A stretch of DNA of 64,000 bases from Alligator mississippiensis (Eukaryota; Chordata; Crocodylia; Alligatoridae): the NCBI RefSeq assembly GCF_030867095.1, contig NC_081835.1:19662501-19726500 (forward strand). Reading direction: 5' to 3'. Below, in pieces: positions 25,650 through 45,900 of this stretch. The position numbers and the translations under genes were made by a program. The notes below the pieces were generated by a model, which did not search any database, was not told the origin of the DNA, and worked only from the letters and a program-made list of their open reading frames with translations. The stretch's first letter is position 1. Each line of letters opens with the position of its first letter.

Positions 25650-27969
25650 ACTTTCACAAAAAGGTATTTTATTATTCTTAGCAGGATTCACCTTGAAGGA
25701 ATATGAGTAAAGCATACACTTTTTACAGACAATATATAAACATGTTGTACATAATTAACAATAACTTAGTTCACTAATTCAAAAATAAGCAAAATTAAAA
25801 AAAATAAAAATAAAACCAGAAAATACTGCAGAATTTTTATGCTGATACAGGTAAAAATAATTTAAATCTTGACTGCTGTTGTCTATGCTGCAGTGACTGA
25901 CAATATATTGCACTTTGTCAACAGTATATCAGTAACCCTTCTTCTGCCCCAGAACCCTTCCCTCCCCCCTCAAAACCTACAGAAATTTGAGCTGGGTACA
26001 AATAATGTACAGCTGTACCATAGTAAAAGACAAAAAGTTAAAAGGACCAAATTTTGACTCAGTAGATTAAAAATTCTTACTGTTTCTCCCAACAATTTTT
26101 TCCCATTCATTTATTTCCACTTCTTTACAAAGTGCAGCTATATGCCTACAGAGACCAGAAGGAGGAGGAAAGCAGGATATCCATGGCAGCTTGGTCCTTA
26201 GTTCATTATCAAATATTTGAATTATATATTTAGAAAAAAAAATGTACATCCATTTTGTATGTTTCTTTAAAGCAGGACTTTTGCAGTAAAATACAATTGG
26301 CGTGATGAAAAAAAAGTTAAAGTTAAAAAAAAAAAAAAAGCTTGTCACAGAGTTAAGCTTACGTGGTTTACATTATCAAACCCCTCTGCTCATTGGGGCA
26401 TTTTCATCAGAAGTATAGCTAAATATGTACATCGTATGTTATACTGGAGTTTGTGTTCATGAGAGGCATCAGATCATAACAATCAATAGAATACACTTCA
26501 CATTGGCAATAGCTTTGTTTTCAGTTGTTTACATACAATATGGTTTAATAATGGGACATTTTAATTTTTTTTTTAATTATTTTTTTTAAATATAAAATGT
26601 GCTCCGGAAAACAGTCGTTCCCCTTAGAACGTCACCGTCCCTTCACCTCATCAGCTGTTACAGCGGCTGGGATTTGAAGGATGTGTGAAGCTGAAACTGA
26701 TTGTCTCTCTCTTTCTCCCCTCCAGTGATCTTAACCTAAAACTTCTGCCCTTCCTCACTCCCGAATGTGAAGTCCGCTGAGGGGCTGGCATGCCCACAGA
26801 CAGCTTGCGCTCCGGCTTCTCATGGACTTTGTAGCCAGATTATGGTGAGTATACCACAGGCAGCTAGTCTACATCTTAAATTGACAGCTGCCAACAGAAC
26901 AAAATCAAAATGCTTCAACCTCAAGAGTTTTTGAATGGGATATTTTTCTGCCCTATGCTGGTTTTTGCGGTTGCTGACAGACTTTTAGAAGTTAGATGGG
27001 ACAGGTTCATAAGAGCCCCTGTCGCTCAGTCCCAGCCAGTGCAAGATTGTTTCCTACAACTGTATTTTTCAGTGATTTATCCTATTGAGTTGCCTAGTTT
27101 GGGGATAACTTTTTAAAAATAAAATCTTTTATGTTAAGGAAAAAAAATGCAAGAATGATGTCAAAATAATCTGCATCTTGGGCTCATTACAAATCGCCTA
27201 TCACAGCTACATTTTTGCTTTGTTTTCTTCTCTTGTATCCTTTACCTAGCAGATATTTTCTGTATGTAAAACCGATGAAGGAGAGTCAAGGGATAGTTGT
27301 TTAGCACTGTGCTTTTCCTGTTATGAAACTGTTTTCGAGCAGGGCAGACATTCATAAAAAAACAAAAAACAAATAACAAACAGAAAAAGAAAAAGCACAA
27401 AAACATGCAAGTCAGAAGATTTGAGGCTCTCAGAGGAAAACAGGAGCAAAATAAATAATAACTTTCTGTGTCTGATTCCTTGTTAAAAATTAAGCTTCTA
27501 TAAAGTTGTCCTTTGTTTTTCCCTCCCCCAAACAAAGTCCATGATAGAAATCCAGCATGGGTGGCTACCAGCCTCTCTTCCGCCATGGAGGCTGTTAATT
27601 TCTTTACAATATTCACAGTAATAACAAAGAGAGAAAGGAGAGCCAGTTCCAGCTTCTTTCTTCTGCTGCTTCTGCCACCTTTCGTTTTTCGCTGGACCAG
27701 TAGGTATCAAACAGGTGAGTTCTTCTTTTTCCTTATACCTGAGGGGGCAAAGTGCATATAGGCACCATTAAGCGTTTCTGCAGAAGACCCATAATTGCAA
27801 AGTTTTTAGTCCAGCGCTAAGAATTGAACCACACTGGAGCAAGATCCCTTTTTTCCTTCCTTTTTTCTTCCCTACATTCTCCTCTTGGCAGAATCTTTTC
27901 TTACATTTTGTCATCTTAGGCAAAGCCCCATGTTCTTAATCTCTGTGCGGGTCTCTTGGTCTTCAGATT
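25650..27969 (-). other. GATA2: GATA2 3' UTR (end approximate)
   Basis: AT-rich sequence follows the stop codon for about 2.3 kb with no splice site or coding signal that I can support. The lower bound is set by an AATAAA on the gene strand at 25673-25668, placing cleavage near 25640-25655. It contains A/T runs around 26325-26340 and 26565-26595. Other upstream A/T-rich hexamers could give shorter isoforms. Transcript data would be needed to fix the end. Confidence 0.6.
25668..25673 (-). terminator. Candidate polyadenylation signal AATAAA of GATA2
   Basis: The plus strand reads TTTATT here, so the gene strand reads AATAAA, followed downstream by a T-rich stretch (ACCTTTTTGTG). The position fits a 2.3-kb 3' UTR. 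Use of the site is inferred. Confidence 0.5.
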
Positions 27970-36130
<8,161 letters not shown>

Positions 36131-36294
36131 CCCGGCGCCCTGGCTCCCCTGCCCGCCCCCCGACCAGGCGTGACCGGCGGCGGGGGCTGGTCGCTGCTGC
36201 CGCGGCGGCGATCGCTGACCCGGCGCCAGGAACAAGGGCGAGGGGAGCCACAGTCACCAGGTCCTTCTCTCCGCGGGGCAGGAGCGGGCAGCAC
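36131..36294 (-). other. GATA2: GATA2 exon 2, 5' UTR part
   Basis: 164 nt lie between a pyrimidine-rich acceptor (CCTCTCCGCTCACAG|GTGC) and the ATG at 36130. The segment is GC-rich and has no upstream ATG in frame with the coding sequence. The acceptor was chosen by its consensus fit, since bird and mammal GATA2 genes splice non-coding first exons into the ATG exon. Confidence 0.7.
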
Positions 36295-36592
36295 CTGTGA
36301 GCGGAGAGGCAGGGTTAGTGCATGCGGGCGGGGGAAGGGCTGGCGCGCGGGTCGCCTGCCCTCTCCCTCCCTCCCTCGCCCCCCGGGAGCGGCTTCGGCA
36401 GCCGCCGCCAAGCCCCGGGGAAACTTTTCTCTTCCCAACAAACATCGGCAGGAGTTTTCCCAGCTGGCTTCCAGGCCGGGGAGGCCGGATCCAGCGCAGC
36501 AGCTCGGGCTGACACCCAGGCAGGCAGGCAGAGAGGAGAGGCCCGGTGAAAAGCCAGCGCGTTTCTTTTTGTCCCCCCACCCACGTACTTAC
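36295..36592 (-). other. GATA2 intron 1 (proximal first exon to ATG exon)
   Basis: 298 bp of GC-rich sequence bounded by GTAAGT and CAG. I see no coding or repeat content. Confidence 0.55.
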
Positions 36593-36800
36593 ACCGATCT
36601 CCTCCCAGGGCAGGGAAGCAAATTCCCAGAGTCTGCAGAGCTCCCCGCAGGGCTGGGGGTGATAGGTGGCTGCTCGCAGCAGAGGATGCGGGGCAAGGCT
36701 CCCGCTCAGAGGGCGAGGGCGAGCTCCGCTGCTCCCGGCCTTGTCTGTACCATCCCGCAGCCCCGTGTCAGCGCTGGCGCCGGCCGGACTCAGCCCAGTA
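36593..36800 (-). other. GATA2: GATA2 non-coding first exon, proximal (1G-like); 5' end approximate
   Basis: A strong donor CGGT|GTAAGTACG ends this segment at 36593, 298 bp upstream of the exon 2 acceptor. The exon lies just downstream of the CCAAT-containing promoter, as the general (1G) first exon does in mammals. The transcription start is not visible in the sequence; the upper bound is placed just below the CCAAT boxes. Confidence 0.55.
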
Positions 36801-36900
36801 GACATGAACTCGGGGGGCGCGCAGGGCTAAGAATCCCGCCGCAGCCAATCAGCAGCCCCGGCCTGCAGCCCCAGCGCTGCCATTGGCCCCCGGAATCCAC
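36801..36900 (-). promoter_or_regulatory. GATA2 proximal promoter with two opposed CCAAT boxes
   Basis: The plus strand has CCAAT at 36845-36849. The gene strand has CCAAT at 36886-36882 (plus: ATTGG). They lie 32 bp apart in a TATA-less GC-rich setting just upstream of the first exon. CCAAT-dependent activation of the GATA2 promoter is established in Xenopus. NF-Y binding here is inferred. Confidence 0.6.
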
Positions 36901-37290
36901 ATCCCCGCGTTCACTCCAAGCCGCTCCAAAGAGCCGAACCCGCCAAAGGCAGAGGAGCCCCCCCCGCCCCCCCCGCCCTCCTCTCCTCCCCCTCCCGCCG
37001 GGGCTGCCTCGCACACGGGCTCTGGGGTTGTTCTCGATGCGGATCGCGCCGGTCCTGAGCACCCCCAGCAGCGCACCAGAAATAAGGTCAGGGACACAGA
37101 TCGCTCCACCGCATAAATGCCCCAGGAGTGAAAAAGGGGGGTGGGGGGGGGGTCTTGCGGGAAGGCAGGAATAGGCATGTGCACCCGCCTGGCACTGGCG
37201 CCAACTCGGTGCAAAATGCCCGAGCGGCTGGGCATGCACGCACCCAGTATCACCCACCGGCGCTGCGAAACCTCGTCACAGCCATCCTCC

Positions 37291-38889
37291 TCCTAGGGGG
37301 AATAATAGTGGGTGTTTGATGGCTGGTGTCCAGGAGGTGCAATGCTCAGACAAACTGTACAGAGAGAGCTGGATCTTGCAGGTCTGACTCAGGCTAAATC
37401 TCCCCTCCCATTAAGGTGAGCTGGGCAATGAATGCAAGCCTCGGTGCTGAACAGAAAACTTGTGACTTGTCCCTAGGAATCGCCTCCTCCTGATTAGTAC
37501 TATGATTTTCATTATTAGCATGCCATCACCGTCGTCGCCGTTTATTATTGTTATTATTATTATTATTATGATTGTTATTATGATTGTTATTGTTATTACT
37601 GTTACCATTACTATTACTTTTATCCTTTCCCGGTCTCAGAAATGGGCTGTGTGTCCCTCCCTGCAGCTCGGTGTGCGTTATATACACGCATATACAGGCC
37701 CCCGCCCCAACAAAACGCTCGCAGGTTGTTTTCAGCCAGGTGGCTCCTATCGCGGAGCTCCAGGTCGCATCAAGTCAGTGAGGGTAATTAAAACAAAAAA
37801 CAAAAAAACCAAACCAAAACCCACAATCAACAATCGCGCGGATTCGAGCCCTTGGCAGCCGTCAGGTCTGTTCAAGGTTGATCCCGGCCTCTGAGTCTGG
37901 AAGAAGGATTTGGATCAGCAAAATAAAATTGAGTATACATATTCAATTCTATTTTGCTGGTCCAAGCCCTTCTCCCAGATTCTCTCTATATAAAAACTAG
38001 CCCCGCGCGAGGGTGCTTGGGCACCGTTTTGGGCTGGCGGGGAATTCAGGGGGATTACGGCTCTGAAATCCGCTTGGAGAATTCATTTACCGAGGGCCCG
38101 ATCCTACCCGCCTGTTGCTCAGCCTCCGCCGCAGGACGTCCCTGGGCTCGGCTGGGAACGGGGAGCAGGACCCGGGCTTGCTTAGGTGCGAGCGAGCAGA
38201 GCCTGCCCGGGCCCAGGGCACCTTCCCTGGCAAGAGCCTGGGAGCTCCCCAAACGCATCTTCTCAGGCATTCCTGCGCCGGCCCGTCCCGGCCTCGGATC
38301 CCAAGCGCAGTCTTGCACCAGGAGCCGCCTTTTAAAACCCACGTGAGTAGAAACCTTCTAGTTGTTTGGGGGATTTATTATTTTTTTAAACGCGGTTCTG
38401 CTGTTTGCAGCCGCCGCTGCTTTCAACCCGCCTGTTTCGGGAGGATGAGACGTGCAGCCCGAATCAACAGGCTTTTTATGCCGCCAGCTAATTAATTTAT
38501 CACACATTTCGAAGGTCCCGCTTTTAACTGCCTGTGTATTGAGCAAAGCTTGGCCAGGGGAGAGGCAGGCAGAGAGACTGAGAGAGAGAGGAATAAAAGC
38601 AGCAAAGGCAGGGCTCGAAGACAGGGCGGTAATAAAACACATTGAAATGAAAACGAGGGCTAAGATCCTCTGGCCAAGTCCCTGCTTTACCCCCTAAAAT
38701 TTGTTCTGGGTTGGTTCATAGCCAACTGATAAAAGGAGCTCATTCAGCTGAGAGGCTGTTGGAGGGATTTCTTTTTAAAGAAATTATTTATTTTATTTTT
38801 TCTAATTTGCTAAAGGAATGAATGAAAACGGGTTTGATGAGGAGGTTTCAAAGCTGGAGGCGAAACAAGGCAAAAGGCCTTTCTTCCTC
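37291..38889. other. Upstream region between the two CpG domains
   Basis: AT-rich to mixed sequence with an ATT-rich tract at 37540-37620. No gene or transposon is recognised. A GAGA tract lies near 38576-38590. Confidence 0.55.
37540..37620 (+). repeat. ATT/GTT-rich simple repeat
   Basis: Interrupted ATT and GTT trinucleotides. They explain an Ile-rich spurious frame on both strands. Confidence 0.85.
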
Positions 38890-41276
38890 CCCCTCCTCAC
38901 CAGCTGCAGGGTGGGGTGGGAGCGGGCTGCGGCAAGGGTCCTGCCCCCCTCGGGCTCGGGCACGTTGGGTTCTGGAGGGCTGAATTGGCTCCAGGGCTCT
39001 CCATGGAAGAGGTGCAGGCAGGAGCCGGCTGGGGGAAAGGGGGTGTGCCCCGGGATGGGGTAGGTCTGTGCCCCTCGTACAGGGGGCTTACCAGGAGGTC
39101 GGAGACCCCCCAGTGCCATGGGCGAGAGCTGCCCGGAGCAGGCTGCGGGACCTTTGAAAGGGATTGGTCCCTGGCCCTGCCGCGGTGGGACCTGGCTGTG
39201 CTGTGCAGGGAGAGGGCTGCAGATCCCTTCCCGAGGCAGGGCAGGATTGAGCGTTGGGGTGCGAGTGACTCCCCGCAGGGTGCGGGCCGGGAGTGTGAGG
39301 CTGGACGTGGAGGGAGCAAGCCCGTGTAGTCCGCAGCGAGCTGAGTGTCGGGGTGATGGAGGCACATGGCCCCCAGCACGGAGTGCCGGGGTGATGAGGG
39401 CACGTCCCCTCCAGACACGCCCGCCCCGGTGCCAGGGTGCGGGGCAGGGCCGGGCTCCCGGCGCGGGGAGGGGGCGGGGAGGATTGACAGGCAGTAATTG
39501 GGTAATCGGAGGCTGCCTCTCCCCAGCCAGGCGGCCCCAGTCACTGAGACGCCGGGGCTCTGACGTCACCCGCCGCTGCCAAATTCGCCAGGAAATGAAC
39601 TTTTTAATAATAACAATAATAAGAAGAAGCGCTTTCTCCCCACATGGGAGCGGCTCCTCGCGGGGACGGGGGCTCTGCCCCTGCCCTCCCTGCCCCCGGG
39701 CGCTGCCACCTCCCCCCTCCGGACAAACCCGGCTGCGGATTTTCAAGGCAAAGGGGTGGAGGAGGGGTGGGGGGGTCGCACAGGACACTCCCGGGCCTCC
39801 CTGCTCCGCAGTCGAGGAGCGGCGCTGCCCTGGGCTAGGCTGGGCCTGCCGCGGGGACCCCACGTCGGGGCCGGGACACGCTGCGGCTCGGCCGCCGCCG
39901 CCGCCTTTTGTTCTCCGTCCGCGAGGAGCCGCTGGCCGGCCGGGGCGCGGGGCCGGAGGGAGGGGGCTGCCCTCGGTCTCTGCCCCGGGCGGGGCGCGGG
40001 GAGGCGGCGCCGCTGCGGCAGGGACCGCGCTCCGGAGCCGCCCTGTCCCGCTCCCTCGAGCGGCCCCGTTCTCCCAGGGAAGCTGCCTGAGCCGCCGAGG
40101 TCTCTCCTCCCTGCCTCCCCGCTTCCCCAGCCGCCGTCCTGCCTCTGGCCTGCGGACCTCCCCTGGCGCCCTCTGCTCCGGCTCCCGGGGGCCCCGGGCC
40201 GGGCCAGAGCCGCTGCCCCCTGCTCCCTCCCGGCTGCGCGAGTGGGAACGATCCCCGCGGGACGCGGCCGGGCGGGCTGGGAAAACCGCAGCCAGGTAAC
40301 TCGGGGGAGGGAGCCGCGGGCTTCGGCCCGGACACACGCGGCCTGCAGCAACCTGGAAACCCGGGCTGCCTCGGCCCAGGCTGCTGCACCGGGGCGCGGG
40401 AGGTCAAGAGAGGCGAGATCAGCCTTTAAAAAGCCTCCGTTTCCCCCCGTGGCTGCTCATTGTCCCAGGGGAAAAGACTCGACGTTTTGCTTGAAAAGCG
40501 GCCGGATCCGGGCTCGCAGCGGGCAGCAGCCGCCTCCGGGCTGCGGAGAAGCCCGGCCCGGATCCGTGCACCGGGACGCGTCGGGACCGCTCTCCTCTTC
40601 ATTAGCAGCCTCGTTTTAATTGCCCCTGGCCTCCCCCCAGCGCGGCAGCTGTTGGGGGCTGTTTGTTTTAGGCGGGTGATAAAATCGCAGTTAACGAGCT
40701 GATAATTCGCCCGTGTTTGTTTTAAAAGACAAATTGTAAAGATTAATCAGGCTGCTTGATTTATGGTGCCGCAGAGCCCGGGGCTGCCCGGGAAACGCCG
40801 CCGAAGACCCCGGGTCGGGTTACCTTCAGCCGGTGCCTGCCCGCCATGGGGCCCCGGCTGCTCGCTCCCCGCAGCCCGCGGGTGAAGCATCGTAAAAGCA
40901 CCTCCGCTCTCCACCCGTCCACCACCGCCGCCGCCCCCAGCCCGGCTGGCACGGGGCACAGCGAGGGGGCAGGAGCCGCCCCGCACACCGCGGGTGGCAG
41001 CAGCAACTCTCCTGGTCGCCCAGAGGCTCCGGGCTTCCCCTGAAACTTTACCCCGGTGTGTGCCGGGCGGGCAAGACACCCGCGTCCTTTCTTATTATTT
41101 GGGGGGGGAAGGGGGGAGGGCAAGAGGGTTTCTCCGTCCCCCTCCTCCCACCGGCCCTGTTGCTGGGGCCAGGACCTGCCCCGTTAACACTCTTCTGCGC
41201 CCCTTCGGGTTCCCTATTTTTCCCCCTGTCCGCGGCAGCGCCTCTCCTCCGCCCTTCTCAATTCCCCTTGCAAAAA

Positions 41277-41330
41277 ATAAATTATTATTATGAGTATTAA
41301 TATTCATAATAATAATAATAATAATAATAG
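41277..41330 (+). repeat. AAT/ATT simple repeat inside CpG-rich domain
   Basis: ATTATTATT followed by ATAATAATA units, partly self-complementary, abruptly set in GC-rich sequence. Confidence 0.9.
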
Positions 41331-42877
41331 CCCTTGCAGGCGGGCCAACGAGTTCCTGGAAAGGCCCTTTCGGTCCCTCAGCTACAACGGGCAGGAGGAG
41401 GCAGGGATCGGGCTGGGACCAGAAGCCGCGGATATAATCCCGCATCGCTGCGGATCCACCTCCGCACGGGCTTGGGGGTTCCCCGGCTGTGACATGCCCC
41501 AGCGCAGCGGTGCCGCGGGGCAGGGCGGGCGGGGTCATGTCTGTGCGCGGGGACTTGGGGTCTCGTTCGTTCACGCATCGGGGCACAATCGCGCAAGGCC
41601 CCCGGGCAGGGCAGCTTCACTCCGGATGCGGAGCCGGGCTCCAGCCGGCAGGCAGTGTCCTCCGAGCCCCCCTCGGGACAGCATCTGCGGGGCAGGAGCC
41701 AGCCGGCTCCGCGGGCCGAAGAGGCAGCCCCCGCGCCTGCCCTGTCCCGCGCGCCTGGCAGTGGGGCGGCCGCATCGCCCAGCCCGTGGGAATGAGGAGC
41801 CCAGCTCCCCGCCGGTCACGTACTGGTCATTATGGCATCGGGTGAATCCTCCTCCCTGCGCCCCGGCCCCACGGATCCGCGGCTGCGTTGCGGGTGCCCG
41901 GCGGTGCGGGCAGGGAACTTAAAAGAAAGTTGATGCCTTGAAGTGGGTTTCAGTCCCCCGGGATTGCCTGGGTCCCCCGCCCCATTCGCACAGCGTGGCA
42001 GGCTGCCTGAACTTGACTTTGCTGTTGTTTGTTGTTGTCATCCCCCCAGCAAACCGGGGCAGCACAACTGGTTATTTTAATTTGATTGACAAGTGATGTC
42101 ACCTCGTTGCGGGGGGAGGGGGGTTGGCTGCAGTGAGCGGGGCCGTCGAGGCAGCGGGACACCTGTGCGGGCTCCGTCCCGGCGGGCTGCAGCGGGCACA
42201 GGACAAAGGCGGAGCCCCCCCGGCTCCTGCACACCCCGCAGCTCGGCCGGAGGAGGGGAGAAGCCGGAGTCCCTGCCCGAGCTGCGCCGTCTGCCCGCTC
42301 CCCGCACCCCGGCTTCCCCGCCAGGCCTTTCGGCTTGGGCTGGGCCGCTGCTCTCCCATTCTCCCCTCCATCCCCTCCTTTGTCCTCTTTGATTCCCCCT
42401 ACCCATGACCGATCCTACTCCAGCCCCTCTGGTCCCCGCGCGGGTCGGGGCTGCTCCGCGGCCGCGGCCGGCGGACCCACCCGCCTCGCAGCACCAGCCG
42501 GTGGATCCGACCGCGATCGCGGCCGCGTCTGCTCTGCCCTTTGTTTCAAACTTCCCTGCCCCGCCCGCCAGCCCCGGGGCTGCACGAGTGTCCCCTGCTC
42601 CGCGACCTGCCCCTCGCAGTCTCTCCTGTGAGCGGCTAATTGGTGCAGGCATCAGACGCCGAGGGAAGGAGAGGGGGACGGGGACAGGCATTAACCCGTC
42701 ACGGCCTGGCTCTGCGCCTGGCAGCCGGTTGCTTGGCAGTGTACTCACCGCTGCGGCTGCGGGGGCTCTCCCGCCGTGCCCGTGCCCCGCAGCAGCCACG
42801 AGAGCAGCTGGATCCAGAGTGCCAGCATGGGCGGCAGGGCCGGGGGGGTACAGGAATAGAGGCACGTCGGGCTGGCG

Positions 42878-42878
<1 letters not shown>

Positions 42879-42921
<43 letters not shown>
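42879..42921 (+). repeat. CA microsatellite inside CpG-rich domain
   Basis: 43 bp of pure CA repeat, flanked by GGCGT and CGGGGGTGGG. Confidence 0.97.
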
Positions 42922-42923
<2 letters not shown>

Positions 42924-45709
42924 GGGTGGGGGGTGTCCCTGGGGAGCTACGTGCTCCCTGCCCAGCCGCGGGGCATGGCAGGACCCGCTGGAGGCCCAGG
43001 CTGCCCCGCACATCTCGTTTCTTTCCCAAGCACTTTGCTGCTTCCTCGCCTTTCCTCCTCTCCCCCGGCCCCTCACCTGCCCCGTGTCACCCGAGCTGTA
43101 ATGGATGCTAATGGTTATAACCTGCCAACGCTTCCTCTCAGCCACTGGGCCCTATTGAAGCGGCGTGGAAAAGGGATGAGGTGACTGCGGAAATCAGTGG
43201 CCCAGGGCTTACTCTGTCCACACGCAAAGCCTCCCCTGTGGGCCTCCTCCCCGCACCCCCTGGCGAGGCGGCTTGGCCGGGTGCCTTCCCCCTTGAGCTT
43301 TCCTTCCCCAGCTGGTGACATCCCCTCCCCAGGCCGCCTCCGCCCCGCTCTGCCCAGTCCCGGTCTCGTCCCGTGCACGGGTCTGACCCTGGGGCCAAGC
43401 CCTTGTAGCAGCCCTGCCCGTCTGCTGCCCACAGGCCGGGCCCTGATCCCCTGGAGGCGGGAGCCTGCGGGGCAGCCCCCACCACAGGCCGAGTGGAGCC
43501 GGCCCAGACCCGGCAGCCACAACCCCCTCACTGTACACAGCCGCAGCCCGGGGTGCCGGCTACGTCTGCAGCGCATGGCGTCGGGACAGGCTCTGCCCGT
43601 CGGGACCGGTGTTAAAGCGGCCGGGACGGGCCTATCCGCCCTGTCCCCAGCGAGATTTCGTTGTGGAGCCGCTTTCCCCGCGGGGCTATTTCGATGCGCA
43701 CTCGCGAGTCACAGATTTACGGGCAAAACTTCCCAGAGGGACCTCCCCGCCCCCCCAGCCAAAGCCGCAGGATCGGGCCCCGGAGGCGCGGGGAAGCGCG
43801 TTAGTTTCAGGCGCAGACCCCGGGTCCGAGCACGTCGTTCCCCCGCCACCGTGTGCACCGACGATCCCCCCTGTGCCCGGGTGCGGGTGCACCGCGGATC
43901 CCCCCGGCAGCGAGCTACATCTCAGCGCAGAGCCGGGCGCTCCGCCGCTGCTTGCGCGGACAAGGCCAGATTTCAGGCTCACAGCCATTGCACGAGGTTT
44001 CTTTCCTAAGGCTGCGACCCGGGCTCCCGCTCCTCTCCCCCCGCATGCAAGCGCCCCGCCACCCGCAGCCCAGACCCCGCACTATTCTTATTGAAATCGC
44101 CTCCCCCTTCCAGGCTCTGCTGTGGGCTTTGCTCCCCACCTCGGCACCTCGCAGCAAAGGGAGAATAATCAGAGGGGGGGGGGGGAAGGAAGGAGTCTCT
44201 GAATCTCTAGAAGGGGGAGAAAAGAAGCAGGAGGGGAGGGGTAGAGGAAGGCCCCAGATACTGGGAAGTTTAAAACATGCAAAGCCGCGTAAATCTGCTG
44301 CACGGGACTGGGACAGCGCCGGCTCCCTGCGCAGGCAGGTGCAGAAGCAGCGCGACCAGTGCCCTGCGGAGCTGCGGGGCTTTGCAGGGGAGGACAGACC
44401 CTCGCATCTTTTTTATTAACAAATCTGGCAACAATGGGCGAGAAAAGAGAAGACTGGGGGGTGGGTATTCCCCTGTCCCCCCTCTCTGAGAGATCTCGTT
44501 GGTGACATGTACTTCCCAAGATGGAGATGACGATGAGGATGATGATAATGACTATGCTCAGGATTACTACTGTTATTCTGTTGTTAGTATTTTTCCCCCC
44601 AACCCAAATATCCCGTGCTGGGAGAGTCCTTGTGAGGAGGCCGCTGGGATTTGTTTGGCTTGCCTGGCCCTGTCTTAACAACCCTCGTCTGGGTGCTGGC
44701 AGGGCGCTGGGAGGTTGAAGACGGGGACAGGCTATTAGGAAGGAAAGTAGCTGGGAGCTGTCACTGGACGGCGCAGGGAAAGACCCCGCGGGCCCCGCTC
44801 ACCAGCAGCCCTTCCCCGGCGCGGATCCGGGAGGCTGCGGCGGGCGCAGCCGGGATGCCAGATCGCTTCTTGACCCGGGGCAAGAAGGGAGATGGCATCG
44901 CCTAGAAGTCCCCCGTTGTCCCCGCAGGGCTGACTTTCACCTCGGGGCATGTTAGACCCTGGGCAGAGGGCAAAAAAAATAGGCATTTTCTTGTTCAATG
45001 AACACAGAAATCCCTTCCCTCCCCGCTGCAAGGCGAGAAGCTCGTTCCTCTCCGGCGGAGCTGGGATGAGGATGAGGGTGATTTCCCTTGGTTTATTTTA
45101 TTCCATTTTCTGCTCATCTTTGCCTCCAGCTTCTCTCTCCCTTCGGCCTGCACATTTCGTCCGGCAGCTGTTTGCCCCGGGTCAGGCCCCCTATTTTTTT
45201 TGTTGGCGTTTGGTGGGGAGCCGAAAGGAGCTGGGCTGGAAACCAGCCGCGCACACGCCGCGCCGAAGGCCAACGATTTCTTTCTCCCCCCGCCCTCCCA
45301 ATGCACCCAGACATCTTTGTTTAATGGCATCGCGGGTTTCATGGGAGAAATAACAAATAACAAATGTTCTGGGGGGAAGGAAGGGGAGAAAGAAAGAAGG
45401 AAAAAGCAAGCGGTGCTGCCCAGAAATGCCCTCAGTCATCCGCGAAAAGACAAGCCTGGTTTATTGAAACCCCGCGGCGGCGCTCCGGGCCCGACACCGC
45501 AAGCTGCCGGCTGTCACCGGGCATTACCCGCTCTTTAGCGAGAAGGGCCCCGGGTGGCGGAGCCGAGCCGCCGGCGCGCTGTCCCTGGCACCCGGGCCGC
45601 GGTGGCGGCGCTGGACGGGGCGAGGGCAGCTCCCATCTCCCGTCTCGCCTCCACCTCCCTTCTCAGTCCCGGCAGGTCCCCCCCAGCTCTGCGCCTGGTC
45701 CCCCCTTAC

Positions 45710-45900
45710 CTCCTCCGCAAAGCCGAGGATCGCCTGTCTCTGCGGCTGGCTCCGCGCTGCCTTCCCGGGGCTCTGGGCTCACGGGCAGCGGTGCGGCCAC
45801 ATCTGGCCTCGCCGCGGTTGGACCACGCCGCCGCCTCTGCCTGGCAATACAGAGGAGCGAGGGTGTCTCGGCGGCTGCTGAAGGCTCACCCAGGCCGGCG
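45710..45900 (-). other. Putative distal non-coding first exon of GATA2 (1S-like)
   Basis: A strong gene-strand donor GGAGGAG|GTAAGG ends at 45710 inside GC-rich sequence near the upstream edge of the CpG domain. Mammalian GATA2 has a distal haematopoietic/neural first exon. The GATA clusters at 47.2, 48.2 and 49.4 kb would then sit about 1.4, 2.4 and 3.6 kb upstream, similar to the mouse -1.8, -2.8 and -3.9 kb sites. A competing donor GCAGCG|GTGAGTAC ends at 42749. The 5' end is a guess. Confidence 0.3.

Noticed and set aside
36131-36235. N-terminal extension of GATA2 from an in-frame upstream TTG
   Set aside because: There is no ATG, the sequence is GC-rich 5' UTR, and the conserved MEVA start is used across vertebrates.
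38802-40337. 511-codon minus-strand open frame, with a 393-codon one opposite it
   Set aside because: Both strands are open in the same GC-rich DNA, composition is Arg/Pro/Gly-rich, and no domain or splice structure is recognisable.
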